Below, one piece after another: positions 43,101 to 51,520 of a DNA stretch of 64,000 nucleotides. The DNA comes from Acanthococcus lagerstroemiae. Taxonomy: Eukaryota > Arthropoda > Insecta > Hemiptera > Eriococcidae. The stretch's first letter is position 1, and every line of letters starts with the position of its first letter. The position numbers and the translations under genes were made by a program. A model generated the notes under the pieces. It worked only from the letters and a program-made list of their open reading frames with translations, was not told the origin of the DNA and searched no databases. The stretch spans positions 37,398,955-37,462,954 of the forward strand of contig CM063111.1 of NCBI GenBank assembly GCA_031841125.1. Reading direction: 5' to 3'.

Positions 43101-46100
43101 TTATAAGTTCTTGGACACACATTTTAATATTTTGTCTCACCTTTCTGCAAGTTGCATTTCAAGTTACACTCGGAACGAATATTTTTCTCCCACTCGTAAT
43201 CGTCGTAGTCTTTTGATCGCCTGTGATATTCTACTTCATGACAATTTTCCTGAATTGTAAATTAATTATCGTGTATTAGAATGAGACTAATTCAGTTACA
43301 AATATCTAAAAGTTATTTACACACGCAACCTAGTAAGCATGCTTACACAAGCGTGGGTTTTCATTGCAAAGTGGGGTGAGGGGGGGGGCTAGAGGAGGCT
43401 ATCCCATCCAAAAAGCCGATTGTATTTTCAAATTTTTCTGGAAGTAGTCCTCAAGTTTTCCTACATGTTTACAGCGATATTCAACCTCAAATTTCCTTTG
43501 CAAGATGCCTCAGTTATCGCAGAATACAATAATAAAGAGTAGAAATTATTCTGAATGCCTTGATTTGTGTAATGGTCAGTTTTAGTACTTACACCTAACA
43601 ATAGTGTACGACTGTAGAAACCACACTCATCCAGAATGAAATTGTCTAGGAACAAGCCGAAAGAGAAATTAACACCTAATCTAGTAGGCAACAATCGAAT
43701 TCTTTCCCTCCAAAAAAGTCGCACTAGATGAGAGATTTCTGTTTGAAGAAAATCTCATTCTAATATTTGTTAGTATGACAAAGCTCACGATGCATCAATT
43801 CCAAATACATATGTAATATTCGCTGAGAAAAAATTGAGACCAAAATTATCAGAAATACCAGGAAGTCTCGAACGGCCAGAAATTAACGTACTCTTCAATA
43901 ACAAATTATTCTAAAAGTCACCCAACACAATTGTAGGAATTTTTAACAGAATTACAGTAATTTTCACCAGAATCTAGTTTGAAGAGTGCATGAACTGCTG
44001 AAAAATTTTATCCCAATGCATGAATTTGACGATTCTTTTTTCCAGCGAGATCACTGAATTCAAGCAACGATCCTCCGAAATACTGGCATCGACTTTTATG
44101 AAGTTTTTGAGGAGAAAGTGGTGGAAGTCCTAACCCGGGGTGATCCAAGGTTAACATGCGCAAAATCCCACCAGTTACCCGGGTAACTAAAGGGGAACAA
44201 AGGTGTAGTCTGAGGGTAATCCGAAGGTAACAAATGGGTAACTTTTCCGCGGGTAACTGAGTAACTAGAGGGTAATTGATTGCGCATCCGGTCTATATGC
44301 AATACCTGCGAAAAGGAATCTCCATCAGAATTTGAGCAACAACTATGATACTCATCGCTACAGCATTGAGAATATTTTCTTCGATGCTGACGAGCTAGTT
44401 CTCTTTGTTCACGTTCTCGCCTTTCATTTCTCTGAAACAAGAAAGACAGTTTGAAAACTTGTCATATAGGTACATAAAAAGACATGATGTAAAAATATTT
44501 ATAATGTGCGGAAATCGCATCGCACCCCGTTAGCCACCTCGTATGAATTTGTAATATGATCACTGATCATCAACGTTGCCAGACTTATTTCTGGGCAGAG
44601 CAAGGGGGTAACTGCAAAATAATTTCCTTCTAGAACAAATGACTTTTGTGATAATTCATTTTTTCAAAATCTAGGGGAAACAAGACAAATATGCCATTTT
44701 CCCCGACCCCTGTGGTGTTTATATCAATGGTGATGATAACTTTCTGCAACCCAATTTAAAGTGGTGACAAAAATGTTAGGCATCGCGCCGAAATAATAAG
44801 TAATGCTATTAGTTTTTAGATATTTACCTATACCTACGAAATTGAACCATGAAAAAATATAATTTCAATAACTAGCAATAATTTTGATAGTAACCTCACC
44901 GCCGATTTTCTGAAACTAAAATATAGTTATCATTCTTCCAGGCAAAGTGATGATGCGATGTGGCAAATGGTTTAGTCGTATTTTTTTTTCCTACCCTGAC
45001 AACGGGTTCTATATGACAGAACCAGGAAGAAAGCATCCTTTTATTCAATACCTATGAATACAGGGTGTTCCTTCTGCAATGACCCTCCTTCCACCTGGTC
45101 AGTAAGCAACCAAGCCCGAAAACATGTAGATATGTTTGCATGCTCTTACTTTTAAAGGGGTTAAGTGATGGTCAAATTTTGAAAAGTTTTCCATATTTGA
45201 AATTTCTGTCTTCTCACGACTGGAGATGACAGAAAAATGGTACCAGTAGGTAATAGTAGAGGGTAGTTGGGGTAACCACAGAAGAAAAAAATGGTCGGGA
45301 TTGGTTTACAGGGTGTTCATAAAACGAATTTTAGTACAAATTACATCAGAAAATTTTCACTTTTTTTTTCAATTTACCGTGTAACTTGCTCTCTTAAACT
45401 ACTGTTTTTTTCTTCTTGCAATAGATTATTGTACACTATGTTTCCCATAAAAAAGTTCATTAGCAATTTTCTTGTATCTGGATACGAACTGCTATTTTTT
45501 ATTTTTTTTTATTTTTGGGGGAACGAGGCCTGTATATGTTGTAGATCAAAATAATATCATTCAAATCGAGTCATCGTCTCAGGGGCGAGGGAGAGAACAC
45601 CAACAATTACTTTAATCAACCAGGTCGTAAGAAGTTCCATCGTCCTGGTCAGTAAAATTTGCCAGGTCGCCAAAAATTCCATCGTCTTGGTCAGTGAAAA
45701 TTAGCCATATCGTCATACGTTCTATAACTGCCCTCTACTATTACCTACCGGTACCATTTTTTCTCTCTGTCTCCAGTCGTAAGAAGAAAAAAAAAATTTG
45801 AAAGCTAGAAAACTTTTCAAAATTTTACCATAACTCAGCCCCTTCAAAAGTAAGAGTATGTAAACATATCTACATATTGTTGGGTAGGTTGCTTACTTAC
45901 CAGGTGGAAGGGGTGTCATTGCAGAAGAGACACCATGTATAGTGTACATAGATATAAAGAATAGAAGGGAGGGGGTGCTGACATTCGAATAAGTTACCTA
46001 TTTTCTTCAGAACACGTAGAAAACTAAATTGGAATTTTTCTCCGAGTTACTCTGCACTGAGTATCCATATTTGTTCGCATTTTCTCGCATTGTATACCAA

Positions 46101-47014
46101 CATACAAAATAATTTTATGTGAATAAAGACCAATGATGCAAGTTTAATAACTATACCTCTGACTGAAATCCCTCCACGAGTATGGCCACCAGCAGATTGA
46201 ACAGTACATAATTACCGAAAGTCATCAAAGCCACAAAGTACAATGCCGCCCAGTGGCTAGTTTTCTCCATCCCGTTGAACAATACGATGTTCCAGTCCTC
46301 TTGAGTGAGAATCTGCAATCAATGTCTCGCATTATACCATCTTCGTGGTGCGTCGATACAAAAGTTAGGTATCTAATTAAAACTAAATTTGTAGTTTTGC
46401 AGGTTGGCTTCTATCGATCGTTACATATACCTACTCTCTATAATCTCAATCAGGAGCTTCAAAATTTTACATGAAGGTGTTTTCTACATGTGTGAGAATG
46501 CTAGGTATTATTATGAAAGATGATTTAAAACAGAAATTATGGCACTGTAGTATAAATTAATTTACCTACTTGCATAAAGCAACAGTAATGATTAGTATCT
46601 ACCAGTATATCGAACATAATGAAGCGATGAAATGGATGTAAACATTGCAATTAAAAGGAATGATAAACGGACAAGCTTTGCTATATGTACCTAATGAATT
46701 ACGACTGATGTGTTTCCATCATTTAGAATAAAATTTTTAAATTATGCACGGTTTATTGTTTTGATTTAATACGAACAGACAGTAACGAAGGACGATGCGG
46801 ACGTGTCAAGGCTTACCTGCGCTTTCAAAGTATCGAAAAATTTCGGATTGAACTTACTTGGAATACGGTAACGGTCGCCCAAAGTACATTGTTAAAGTGT
46901 TTACGATCGCAGTGACACAGCGGGTGCTTGTTGACAATTTCTTCGCAATTACATTCACGTAAGCCGTCATCGAACATGCAAAACTTACCACCAAACAAAT
47001 ACATTCCTAGTATA
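27778..47014 (-). CDS. Ca-alpha1T: T-type (Cav3-like) voltage-gated calcium channel alpha-1, 3' part (21 exons)
   Basis: Pore-forming subunit of a low-voltage-activated calcium channel of the plasma membrane. The 21 exons listed separately encode about 1250 residues: the domain II S5/pore/S6, a long II-III linker (about 320 residues), complete domain III, a basic III-IV linker, complete domain IV and a cytoplasmic tail of about 230 residues. The selectivity-filter positions are Glu in TQEDWN (II), Asp in SSRDGW (III) and Asp in ATGDNWN (IV), the EEDD pattern that separates Cav3 from Cav1/Cav2 (EEEE). Phases agree at every junction but one (exons 7/8). One intron uses a GC donor. Domain I and II S1-S4 are absent. 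The symbol follows the fly orthologue and is by family. Confidence 0.93.
28232..28371 (-). CDS. Ca-alpha1T: T-type channel exon: C-terminal tail, Arg/Gly-rich
   Basis: 140 bp. [38 protein letters not shown], ending HYYGL|GTGAGT. Phase fits both neighbours. Confidence 0.82.
28449..28626 (-). CDS. Ca-alpha1T: T-type channel exon: proximal C-terminal tail
   Basis: Acceptor TCATTACAG. Very acidic start ([19 protein letters not shown]), as in Cav3 tails just after S6, then [17 protein letters not shown]. Donor ATGG|GTAACG. It is separated from the S6 exon by a 4.3 kb intron filled with LINE sequence. Confidence 0.88.
28733..28859. mobile_element. 127-bp palindromic MITE in a T-type channel intron
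   Basis: The left arm (CTGTACGTAGGGCGTACC...) and right arm (complement CTGTATGTAGGGTGTGCC...) match over about 37 bp with several mismatches, separated by about 55 bp. Confidence 0.6.
29380..32870 (+). pseudogene. Decayed R1/LOA-like LINE (endonuclease and reverse transcriptase)
   Basis: Non-LTR retrotransposon inserted in the intron between 28626 and 32942, antisense to the channel gene. Endonuclease signatures: [38 protein letters not shown] (29897-30451), then after an in-frame TGA, LSDHRYI (about 30475-30495). Reverse-transcriptase signatures: [18 protein letters not shown] (31816-32204), then [12 protein letters not shown] and [10 protein letters not shown] (32330-32698). Frameshifts and stops throughout show it is dead. 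It is split by a younger LINE at 31039-31810. The 5' ORF (29380-29890) is too degraded to identify. The clade is judged from motif spacing only. Confidence 0.75.
31039..31810 (-). pseudogene. 5'-truncated Jockey-like LINE nested in the older LINE
   Basis: The minus strand encodes about 180 residues of the reverse-transcriptase C-terminal region ([53 protein letters not shown]), ending in a stop. An AATAAA-like signal and an A-rich tail follow (T-rich on the plus strand, 31039-31060). The 12-bp direct repeat AGAGCACCTCAT at 31027-31038 and 31811-31822 is the target duplication. It is truncated at its 5' end, as is usual for LINE insertions. Confidence 0.85.
32942..33234 (-). CDS. Ca-alpha1T: T-type channel exon: domain IV pore and S6
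   Basis: 293 bp from TTCCAG|AATGC. The Cys-rich turret ([15 protein letters not shown]) leads to [20 protein letters not shown], with the domain IV filter Asp, then S6 ([20 protein letters not shown]). The ATG just upstream of the acceptor is intronic, not a start. Donor CAG|GTAAGT. Confidence 0.95.
34255..34925. repeat. 84-bp satellite array (about 7 units, interrupted)
   Basis: Units containing GGATGTTCACTAGCAACATTG, then TGGTCTTAATGCAGTGGCG and TTGTCACACTTACTATGGG recur every 83-86 bp, first unit landmarks at 34263, 34346, 34431, 34514 and 34600. Two more units follow after an insertion at 34607-34770. Open frames here are repeat artefacts. Confidence 0.8.
34607..34770. mobile_element. 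Palindromic mini-element inside the satellite
   Basis: Interrupts a satellite unit. GTCGAGAAGGTGATCATG at about 34659 is mirrored exactly as CATGATCACCTTCTCGAC near 34718, and the outer ends GCATATAAAA / TTTTATATG are also complementary. GAATT flanks both sides and could be the target duplication. Confidence 0.6.
36163..36312 (-). CDS. Ca-alpha1T: T-type channel exon: domain IV S4-S5 and S5
   Basis: [20 protein letters not shown], then [20 protein letters not shown] (S5) and LGVELFGRL. Acceptor GCTTAG, donor CTGG|GTAAGA. Confidence 0.93.
36430..36560 (-). CDS. Ca-alpha1T: T-type channel exon: domain IV S3-S4
   Basis: [20 protein letters not shown] (S3), then [14 protein letters not shown] (S4, Arg-rich voltage sensor). 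Acceptor TTTGTAG, donor AGAG|GTACTA. Confidence 0.93.
36561..36640 (-). other. GC-AG intron (80 bp) of the T-type channel gene
   Basis: Begins GCACGTACTC after GACAG and ends TTTGTAG. The nearest GT donor would break the frame, whereas GC keeps the conserved KDRWN motif. Confidence 0.8.
36641..36750 (-). CDS. Ca-alpha1T: T-type channel exon: domain IV S2, GC donor
   Basis: [20 protein letters not shown] (S2), then [13 protein letters not shown] and AG. The following bases are GCACGT. Only a GC donor preserves the conserved Lys-Asp-Arg-Trp-Asn across the junction. Confidence 0.9.
36829..36980 (-). CDS. Ca-alpha1T: T-type channel exon: domain IV S1
   Basis: [20 protein letters not shown], then [20 protein letters not shown] (S1) and MEFYMMPK. 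Acceptor CTCCCAG, donor AAA|GTAGGT. Confidence 0.92.
37034..37262 (-). CDS. Ca-alpha1T: T-type channel exon: domain III S6 and III-IV linker
   Basis: S6 ([20 protein letters not shown]) followed by a basic coiled-coil-like stretch ([20 protein letters not shown]). Acceptor TGTTTGCAG, donor GCAG|GTACGG. Confidence 0.94.
37354..37572 (-). CDS. Ca-alpha1T: T-type channel exon: domain III pore loop
   Basis: 73 codons. [10 protein letters not shown] turret, then [20 protein letters not shown] with the domain III filter Asp, a Cav3 hallmark. Acceptor ATTTGCAG, donor CAG|GTAAAA. Confidence 0.95.
37753..37914 (-). CDS. Ca-alpha1T: T-type channel exon: domain III S4-S5
   Basis: 54 codons carrying the voltage sensor ([16 protein letters not shown], Arg every third residue), the S4-S5 linker and S5 ([19 protein letters not shown]). 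Donor CAG|GTAAGT. Confidence 0.95.
38033..38182 (-). CDS. Ca-alpha1T: T-type channel exon: domain III S3
   Basis: 50 codons: [33 protein letters not shown] (S3), SPRIFGILR. Acceptor ATGCGTAG, donor AGG|GTAAGT. Confidence 0.93.
38183..39184 (-). other. Intron between domain III S2 and S3 exons, with 68-bp tandem repeat
   Basis: Holds two near-identical 68-bp units (38928-38995, 38996-39063) marked by GCGCAAAATAAAATGG and GCGTTTGCGCAAAT, with the start of a third. Otherwise unremarkable. Confidence 0.6.
39185..39377 (-). CDS. Ca-alpha1T: T-type channel exon: domain III S1-S2
   Basis: Encodes [32 protein letters not shown] (S1), then [14 protein letters not shown] (S2). Acceptor TTGTGCAG, donor AAG|GTAAAA. 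Very high similarity to Cav3 domain III. Confidence 0.93.
39700..39974 (-). CDS. Ca-alpha1T: T-type channel exon: end of II-III linker
   Basis: 275 bp, acceptor CTGTTTAG with an in-frame stop immediately upstream. Its second half ([19 protein letters not shown], then FPPQCR) leads directly into domain III S1, as in Cav3 channels. Donor CG|GTAAGT. Confidence 0.85.
39975..41984 (-). other. Intron in the II-III linker region
   Basis: About 2 kb. The 40,730-41,480 part has visibly higher GC than its surroundings and may be an old insertion; no domain is recognised in its short frames. If a small linker exon is missing, it should lie here. Confidence 0.45.
41985..42128 (-). CDS. Ca-alpha1T: T-type channel exon: II-III linker, 3' border uncertain
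   Basis: Acceptor CTTGTTTCAG; encodes [18 protein letters not shown] then [18 protein letters not shown]. The strong donor ATCC|GTAAGT leaves phase 2, which does not fit the next exon found (phase 0). Either a small exon is missed, or the weaker donor CACTTG|GTGATC (end at 41996), which restores frame, is used. Confidence 0.6.
42224..42351 (-). CDS. Ca-alpha1T: T-type channel exon: II-III linker (short, no internal start)
   Basis: 128 bp between TTGACGCAG and AAAAAG|GTGAGT. Encodes [20 protein letters not shown] and a Lys/Asp-rich end ([14 protein letters not shown]). Phase fits both neighbours. Confidence 0.65.
42862..43043 (-). CDS. Ca-alpha1T: T-type channel exon: II-III linker, Ser/Asn-rich
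   Basis: 182 bp between TTATACAG and ACT|GTAAGT. Low-complexity Ser/Leu/Asn sequence ([16 protein letters not shown]). The open frame continues beyond the donor for about 150 codons, but the strong GTAAGT and matching phase indicate splicing here. Confidence 0.68.
43141..43249 (-). CDS. Ca-alpha1T: T-type channel exon: II-III linker
   Basis: 109 bp with good splice sites (ACAATTCAG; AAAG|GTGAGA). Encodes [23 protein letters not shown] and [10 protein letters not shown]. Linker sequence, poorly conserved; supported by phase continuity. Confidence 0.7.
44154..44289. repeat. GGGTAAC-motif element, copy 3 (136 bp, imperfect TIRs)
   Basis: ATGCGCAAAATCCCACCAG at the left faces a right end whose complement is GGATGCGCAATCAATTACC. 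The interior is TTACCCGGGTAACT, GGGTAATC, GGGTAAC modules, as at 10300 and 12921. It lies in the intron just 3' of exon 44306-44431. Confidence 0.6.
44306..44431 (-). CDS. Ca-alpha1T: T-type channel exon: start of II-III linker
   Basis: 42 codons, phase 0 at both ends: a highly charged [12 protein letters not shown] helix following S6, then a Cys/Ser-rich patch ([16 protein letters not shown]). Acceptor TTGTTTCAG, donor CAG|GTATTG. Confidence 0.82.
44432..46156 (-). other. Intron between domain II S6 and the II-III linker
   Basis: Largely occupied by the foldback element at 45061-45936; 44432-45060 and 45940-46156 show nothing recognisable. Confidence 0.5.
45061..45936. mobile_element. Foldback-type element with arms of about 200 bp
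   Basis: 45061-45262 (GGTGTTCCTTCTGCAATGAC ... AAATGGTACC-GTAGGTAATAG) is mirrored at 45733-45936. About 470 bp lie between. A single arm also occurs at 9062-9312. No coding capacity is seen. Confidence 0.6.
46157..46312 (-). CDS. Ca-alpha1T: T-type channel exon: domain II filter and S6
   Basis: 52 codons. Starts [15 protein letters not shown], with the domain II filter Glu, then S6 ([18 protein letters not shown]). Donor GTATAG. Confidence 0.93.
46858..47014 (-). CDS. Ca-alpha1T: T-type channel exon: domain II S5 end and pore loop
   Basis: Acceptor TGATTGCAG. Encodes [17 protein letters not shown], a Cys-rich extracellular turret ([18 protein letters not shown]) and [12 protein letters not shown]. 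Donor CAA|GTAAGT. It is the most 5' exon found in the window. Confidence 0.9.
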
Positions 47015-47444
47015 CTGCAATCAACATTCATCATCCTGTATTTGCATTTGAGGCAATTATTAAAGGACAGTGTATGTTTATGTTTAGACCAGTTTGGGGC
47101 TATGGGGTAACGGTTTACACCTGAACTCAGATTCGTTTATTGGAACTTCGAATATTTTTTTAGGCGCGGGAAGCATTTTGGCACTAGGTAAATTGTGTCC
47201 AATCCCAACCTTTAGTGAAATTTAGGCATGCTTATCTTACCTATTGATGTAGGGATACCTCGTAAAAATAAAGTCAGCAGCGATGCTATTTTAAATTCTG
47301 CACGCTAAACAATGTTTGGCTTCTGATTCTCATACGAAACTTGAAATTGGAAACGCAATTCTTGTAATGAAGGATATGAAATAATGAAGTCGGTATGTTT
47401 GGAACAGCTCGATGACCGGATTATGCGACTCTTTCAAACATGGT

Positions 47445-47665
47445 CGATACAAAAATCGACATCGCGGCATTAAAAATCTGACACCGAATTCGATACCAAA
47501 GTCGAGTTACCATGCCAACCACCATCGACTTTCATACAGAATTCTACATTGAAGTCGATGCACAGTTTGATCCAAAAGTCGATGTCGATCCGGTAACTTG
47601 CCTTTCACATCACATTCTGTATCAAATTTGATAACAATGTCGTCGGATTTGATGTGTCAACATTT
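47445..47665. repeat. Repeat rich in ATCGACTTTTGTATC-like motifs, copy 1
   Basis: Degenerate motifs such as GATACAAAAATCGAC, CGATACCAAAGTCGAG and TCCAAAAGTCGATG recur in both orientations; related to 51265-51520. Confidence 0.5.
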
Positions 47666-47799
47666 ATTTAATTTGTGTATGTATGTGTGTATTGAGGGGG
47701 GGGGGGTATTTTACACTGAATACACAAAACGACCATCTTCCATGAACGCTCAAGAGTTAATAGGCTGGCTAAACTGAAGAATGTTAGAACATACGTTGG

Positions 47800-47802
<3 letters not shown>

Positions 47803-47851
<49 letters not shown>

Positions 47852-47862
47852 TTTCTCTCTCT
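47803..47862. repeat. (CT)n microsatellite
   Basis: About 50 bp of near-perfect CT repeat followed by CCCTCTTTCTCTCTC. Confidence 0.9.
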
Positions 47863-48663
47863 TTTTCCCCCCGTTTCTTTTCTTTTTCATTTAATGCTGA
47901 AAGGGGTATGATAATACCGATGACCGAAAACTGATGGTGGGAATTATAAGGGACAATGTTCTGTGACGAGGCGAGCTCAAAAATCAGTAAGCCCCACATA
48001 CGAGTATATAATGTCTACGTTCCTGAAATGACGCTGCAGTGCCTCCACACTATTGCTAGGCACAGCGGGAATCCAGAAAATGTAACTGCTCATCAGTTGA
48101 GAATAGACAATAATTATGATACAGCAAAGTGGGTCTCTGTTGCATATAACGTAAATGAAGACTCCTTCTGTCAGACTATCTTCCAGCGTTTTAGATTCGT
48201 GGATATGTGAAATGCGTGCGATGATCAACGTTCAACCGAATTCTCTGTCTATGTTGAAAGACCTTATCGCCAATTTTCCCTTGTGTACGCAGGGGAGGGG
48301 AGTATAATGGAAATATTATACTCCTTGCAGTACGTATATATAGACGTATGTTCATGGTTTTAGAAATTTCGAGACTAAAACTGATAAGGCTGTCAATGTC
48401 CAAATTGAACATGCTTTTTATTAGAGACCTAATTTCAGCTATAAACGAGTTTCTGGACTTTCATGATTATTTCATCGATTTCACTAAGGGATAGAGTAGG
48501 TACGCGATAAATGACCTGTAAGAGAAATTAAAAAAGTTTTATTTCTACTCTAAAACGCTTCAGAGGGTTTAGTTTCATTTGCAGTGATAAATATTACCGC
48601 TGGGAGACAAAGATTGAGGCATTACACAGGAAAGTTAACTTGATCTATAAGATAACTGAAGTG

Positions 48664-48740
48664 GCTTGGTGGCCGAGTGGATTCGAACGCTGCCTTCTAA
48701 ACCACAGAACGCGGGTTTGAATCCCAGTACGGACGGCGAA
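48664..48740 (+). repeat. tRNA-like sequence (SINE head or tRNA pseudogene)
   Basis: Has a polymerase III A-box-like TGGCCGAGTGG and a B-box-like GGGTTTGAATCCC at tRNA spacing, but the anticodon and T stems do not pair well. More likely a tRNA-derived SINE than a working tRNA. Confidence 0.4.
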
Positions 48741-49039
48741 TTTTCAAGATTACAAATATGATAAGAAAAATAATAAAATACAAGAATATGTGAAAAGCTT
48801 TAACATCCGACCAAGCCACACCAATGGTAGCAAGAGGTTGAGTTCAATTTAATTGTTCCGCCGGAATTCAAAAAGACTACAGTCGGGTTAGCCACACCTA
48901 TAGACTACTAACACCTGACGAGTCTGATGTGCCATGCAGGTTGCATGCCCCTTATAGAGAAGGAAAACTCTTTCATAACCAATCCCCAATAATGGCTTGT
49001 CACCAATGGGCATTAGACTATAACCCTTGTATCAAAAAT

Positions 49040-49130
49040 AATTGATCGGAGAAGGCCTATGTCCCAGTGGGTAGACCGAAACATCTGTTTCAAGGCTGTA
49101 AAAAAAACAACAAGAAAAACACAAAAAAAA
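49040..49130 (+). pseudogene. Short RTE-like LINE 3' end
   Basis: GGAGAAGGCCTATGTCCCAG resembles the conserved last codons of RTE-type LINEs, followed by an A/C-rich tail (AAAAAACAAAAAAAACAAAG). Very short, so tentative. Confidence 0.3.
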
Positions 49131-49705
49131 ACAAAAAAAACAAAGACTGCTGTCAGAAACGAGGAGTTGACTCTCTATCAGTTAATTATTTTTCCTAGTC
49201 ATGAATGTAATTGTCTCAAGAGGTTCGGGAAGATCGACTGATAGTTAAAGAGATTTTATGAAATGATTTTGATTAAACGAGAGATCTTCTCAGTTGTGAA
49301 TGTTGAAGGAAATCGCGTACCCTGTAGCCATGAGGAAGGGGGGGGGGCGGTTAGCTCGTCGAAAATGCCGACTCGACACAAAAGGAAAACTTGATTAACG
49401 ACACTCATATGCGGACTAAATGGCCGAAACAGAAGACATGTCAAAAATTGTCGACTTAGTACAAAATTTCTAGATTTGTCCATGCAAGTAGAAGAAAGAA
49501 TGAACAAAAACAAAACAAACAGAAAATGGGTAACGGTATTCTTGTTTTGTCGACTGATGGTCCAAGATGCCAACTAAATGGTCAAATTTGCAAGCCCATG
49601 TGAACGTTGGTGATGAGTAGAGAATAATGAAGGGGATATATATTGTGGTCCGTTGCAAGATAATGAACAGCAGTGTCGAATATTATCAACGGAACTGATA
49701 TGGCG

Positions 49706-50143
49706 TCAAAGACGTATCGAAGAGTTTTTCCTGGGGGGGGGGGGGGGTAAAAATTGTGAAAGTCCCAACTGAGTCAACTCAGAATTCCCAAGTATTTAAG
49801 CATAAAAAAAACTTTTAACTCATTGGATTTTTCCAACTGGGTCAACTCAAAATTCCCAAGTATCAAAGCAAAAAAAAAAAAAAATGACCTGTTGGATTTT
49901 TGTAACTGACTCAACTCAAAATTCCCAAGTATCAATCCAAAAGAAGAAAAACCTTTTGACTTTGTAGGGTTTTCCCAATTCTTCAACTCAATTCCCAAGT
50001 ATCAAAGCGGAAAGAAAAACCTTTTAATTTGTTGGATTTTCTCAACTCGCCTGACTGAGATGGAAAATTTTTCCAACTGCTGAGTGAAAAATTCCTACAA
50101 GGGGGTAGTTTTTCCCTGCCCCCATCGGTACGCCCCTGTATAT
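49706..50143. repeat. 70-bp tandem array inside a TIR-like element
   Basis: Four units with CAACTCAAAATTCCCAAGTAT and TTTGTTGGATTTT at about 49767, 49838, 49905 and 49976. The right end complement is CAGGGGCGTACCG; the left end is a decayed version. The neighbouring element 50340-50567 carries the reverse complement of one such unit. Confidence 0.5.
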
Positions 50144-50339
50144 CATCATAGGTCATATGCAAAAAAAAAAAACAAAAAAACTTGGCTCTAAAGGATTTAT
50201 TAATTTCCAATTTCCACGGGAAAACTCTTGAATATAGATAGACATAGCAATTTTTCAGCATGATTTCTCTGTTTCATTCTATAATGAAATTGGAAATTTC
50301 ATTTCAAGCTTATTGCACAGGACTAATTGTTGGTGACCA

Positions 50340-50567
50340 CAGGGACGTACCGGTAAGGGTAGGAGGCAACTCCCCCCTCCTCGCCTGTAAGAATTTTTCA
50401 CTCATACCATTTCGGTCAGGCGGAATGCGGAATTGGAAAAATCCAACAAGTCTAAAGTTTTTTTTTTTTAAATAGCTTTGATACTTGTGAATTTTGACTT
50501 AGTTAGTTGGGTTGGGACTTTCACAATTTCTGCCCTTCCCCCAAAAAAACTCTTCGGTATGTCCCTG
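50340..50567. mobile_element. hAT-type MITE (228 bp) with 7/8 TSD
   Basis: CAGGGACGTACCGG at the left; complement of the right end CAGGGACATACCG. Flanks GGTGACCA (50332-50339) and GGTGATCA (50568-50575). Confidence 0.7.
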
Positions 50568-51264
50568 GGTGATCATGCAGGGTGATAACTATTATTGAAA
50601 TTGAAGGTATGCCTGTGAAATTTACAAGAAGACCTTACGAACTTCGGTAAAAAAAAAAGAAAGTAGAAAGGATTATTATGGTGACGTAATTTTCCAAATC
50701 ATCGAACATTTTAACGATAATTTCTACTCGTACAATTTTGCATGGAAATAAGGTAGGGGAGACCGGGGTAACATGTGCACGAACTTTCCTTATTCCTCAA
50801 TTACCTTGAAATGAAAAACTTTAGAAAAATTGTCCTAACGCTCTTTACCAGCTACGATTCCAAAATTTTCACGACTACTGTATGACCTCAATTTATCATA
50901 CATTTTTGCTGCCCCATTGCGGACTGAGTATCACACCCGGCGGAATGATACGTCACGTGGCTTTTAAATGGGAGAAGCAGAAACTTTGAATACACTTTTC
51001 TCAAATAAATACACAGCTATAACGTAACGGAAACTATACGTAAGATTAATATACTTGGCATCTACTTTCCTTCACACTGAATATTTTCTCATCATCCACA
51101 GTAGCAGCCCACTGTAAAAATTTGGCTCTTATGCTCTAAGCATAAAATAACTTCTTTTTTTTTTCAAATCTGCTCGAACGATTCGATTTTTTGAATTTCA
51201 CCATAACATAACTGGTGAGTATGTCGTGAGTACTATGACAAATCCTCTGAAACACATTTGATAC

Positions 51265-51520
51265 AAAAATTGACTCTTGTTGACAAAATCCGTCACTCTT
51301 CCGTCATAACATATTGGTCAATCTGATATAGAATTCGATACAAAAGTTAAGTTACGATGCTGACCTCGACTTTTGTACGTAATTCTACATAGCAGTCAAT
51401 GTACAGTTCAATTCAAAAGTCGATATTGACACGATAACTCGACCTCGGCATCAAATTCAATCACCATGTCATACCAAAAAAATGCCGGTTTCGGCGTGTC
51501 GATATTTGTCTTCAGCGATA
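51265..51520. repeat. Repeat rich in ATCGACTTTTGTATC-like motifs, copy 2
   Basis: Shares the order of modules with 47445-47665 (GATACAAAAGTTAAGTTACGATGC, TTCTACATAG-AGTC, TTCAAAAGTCGATATTGAC). Confidence 0.5.
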
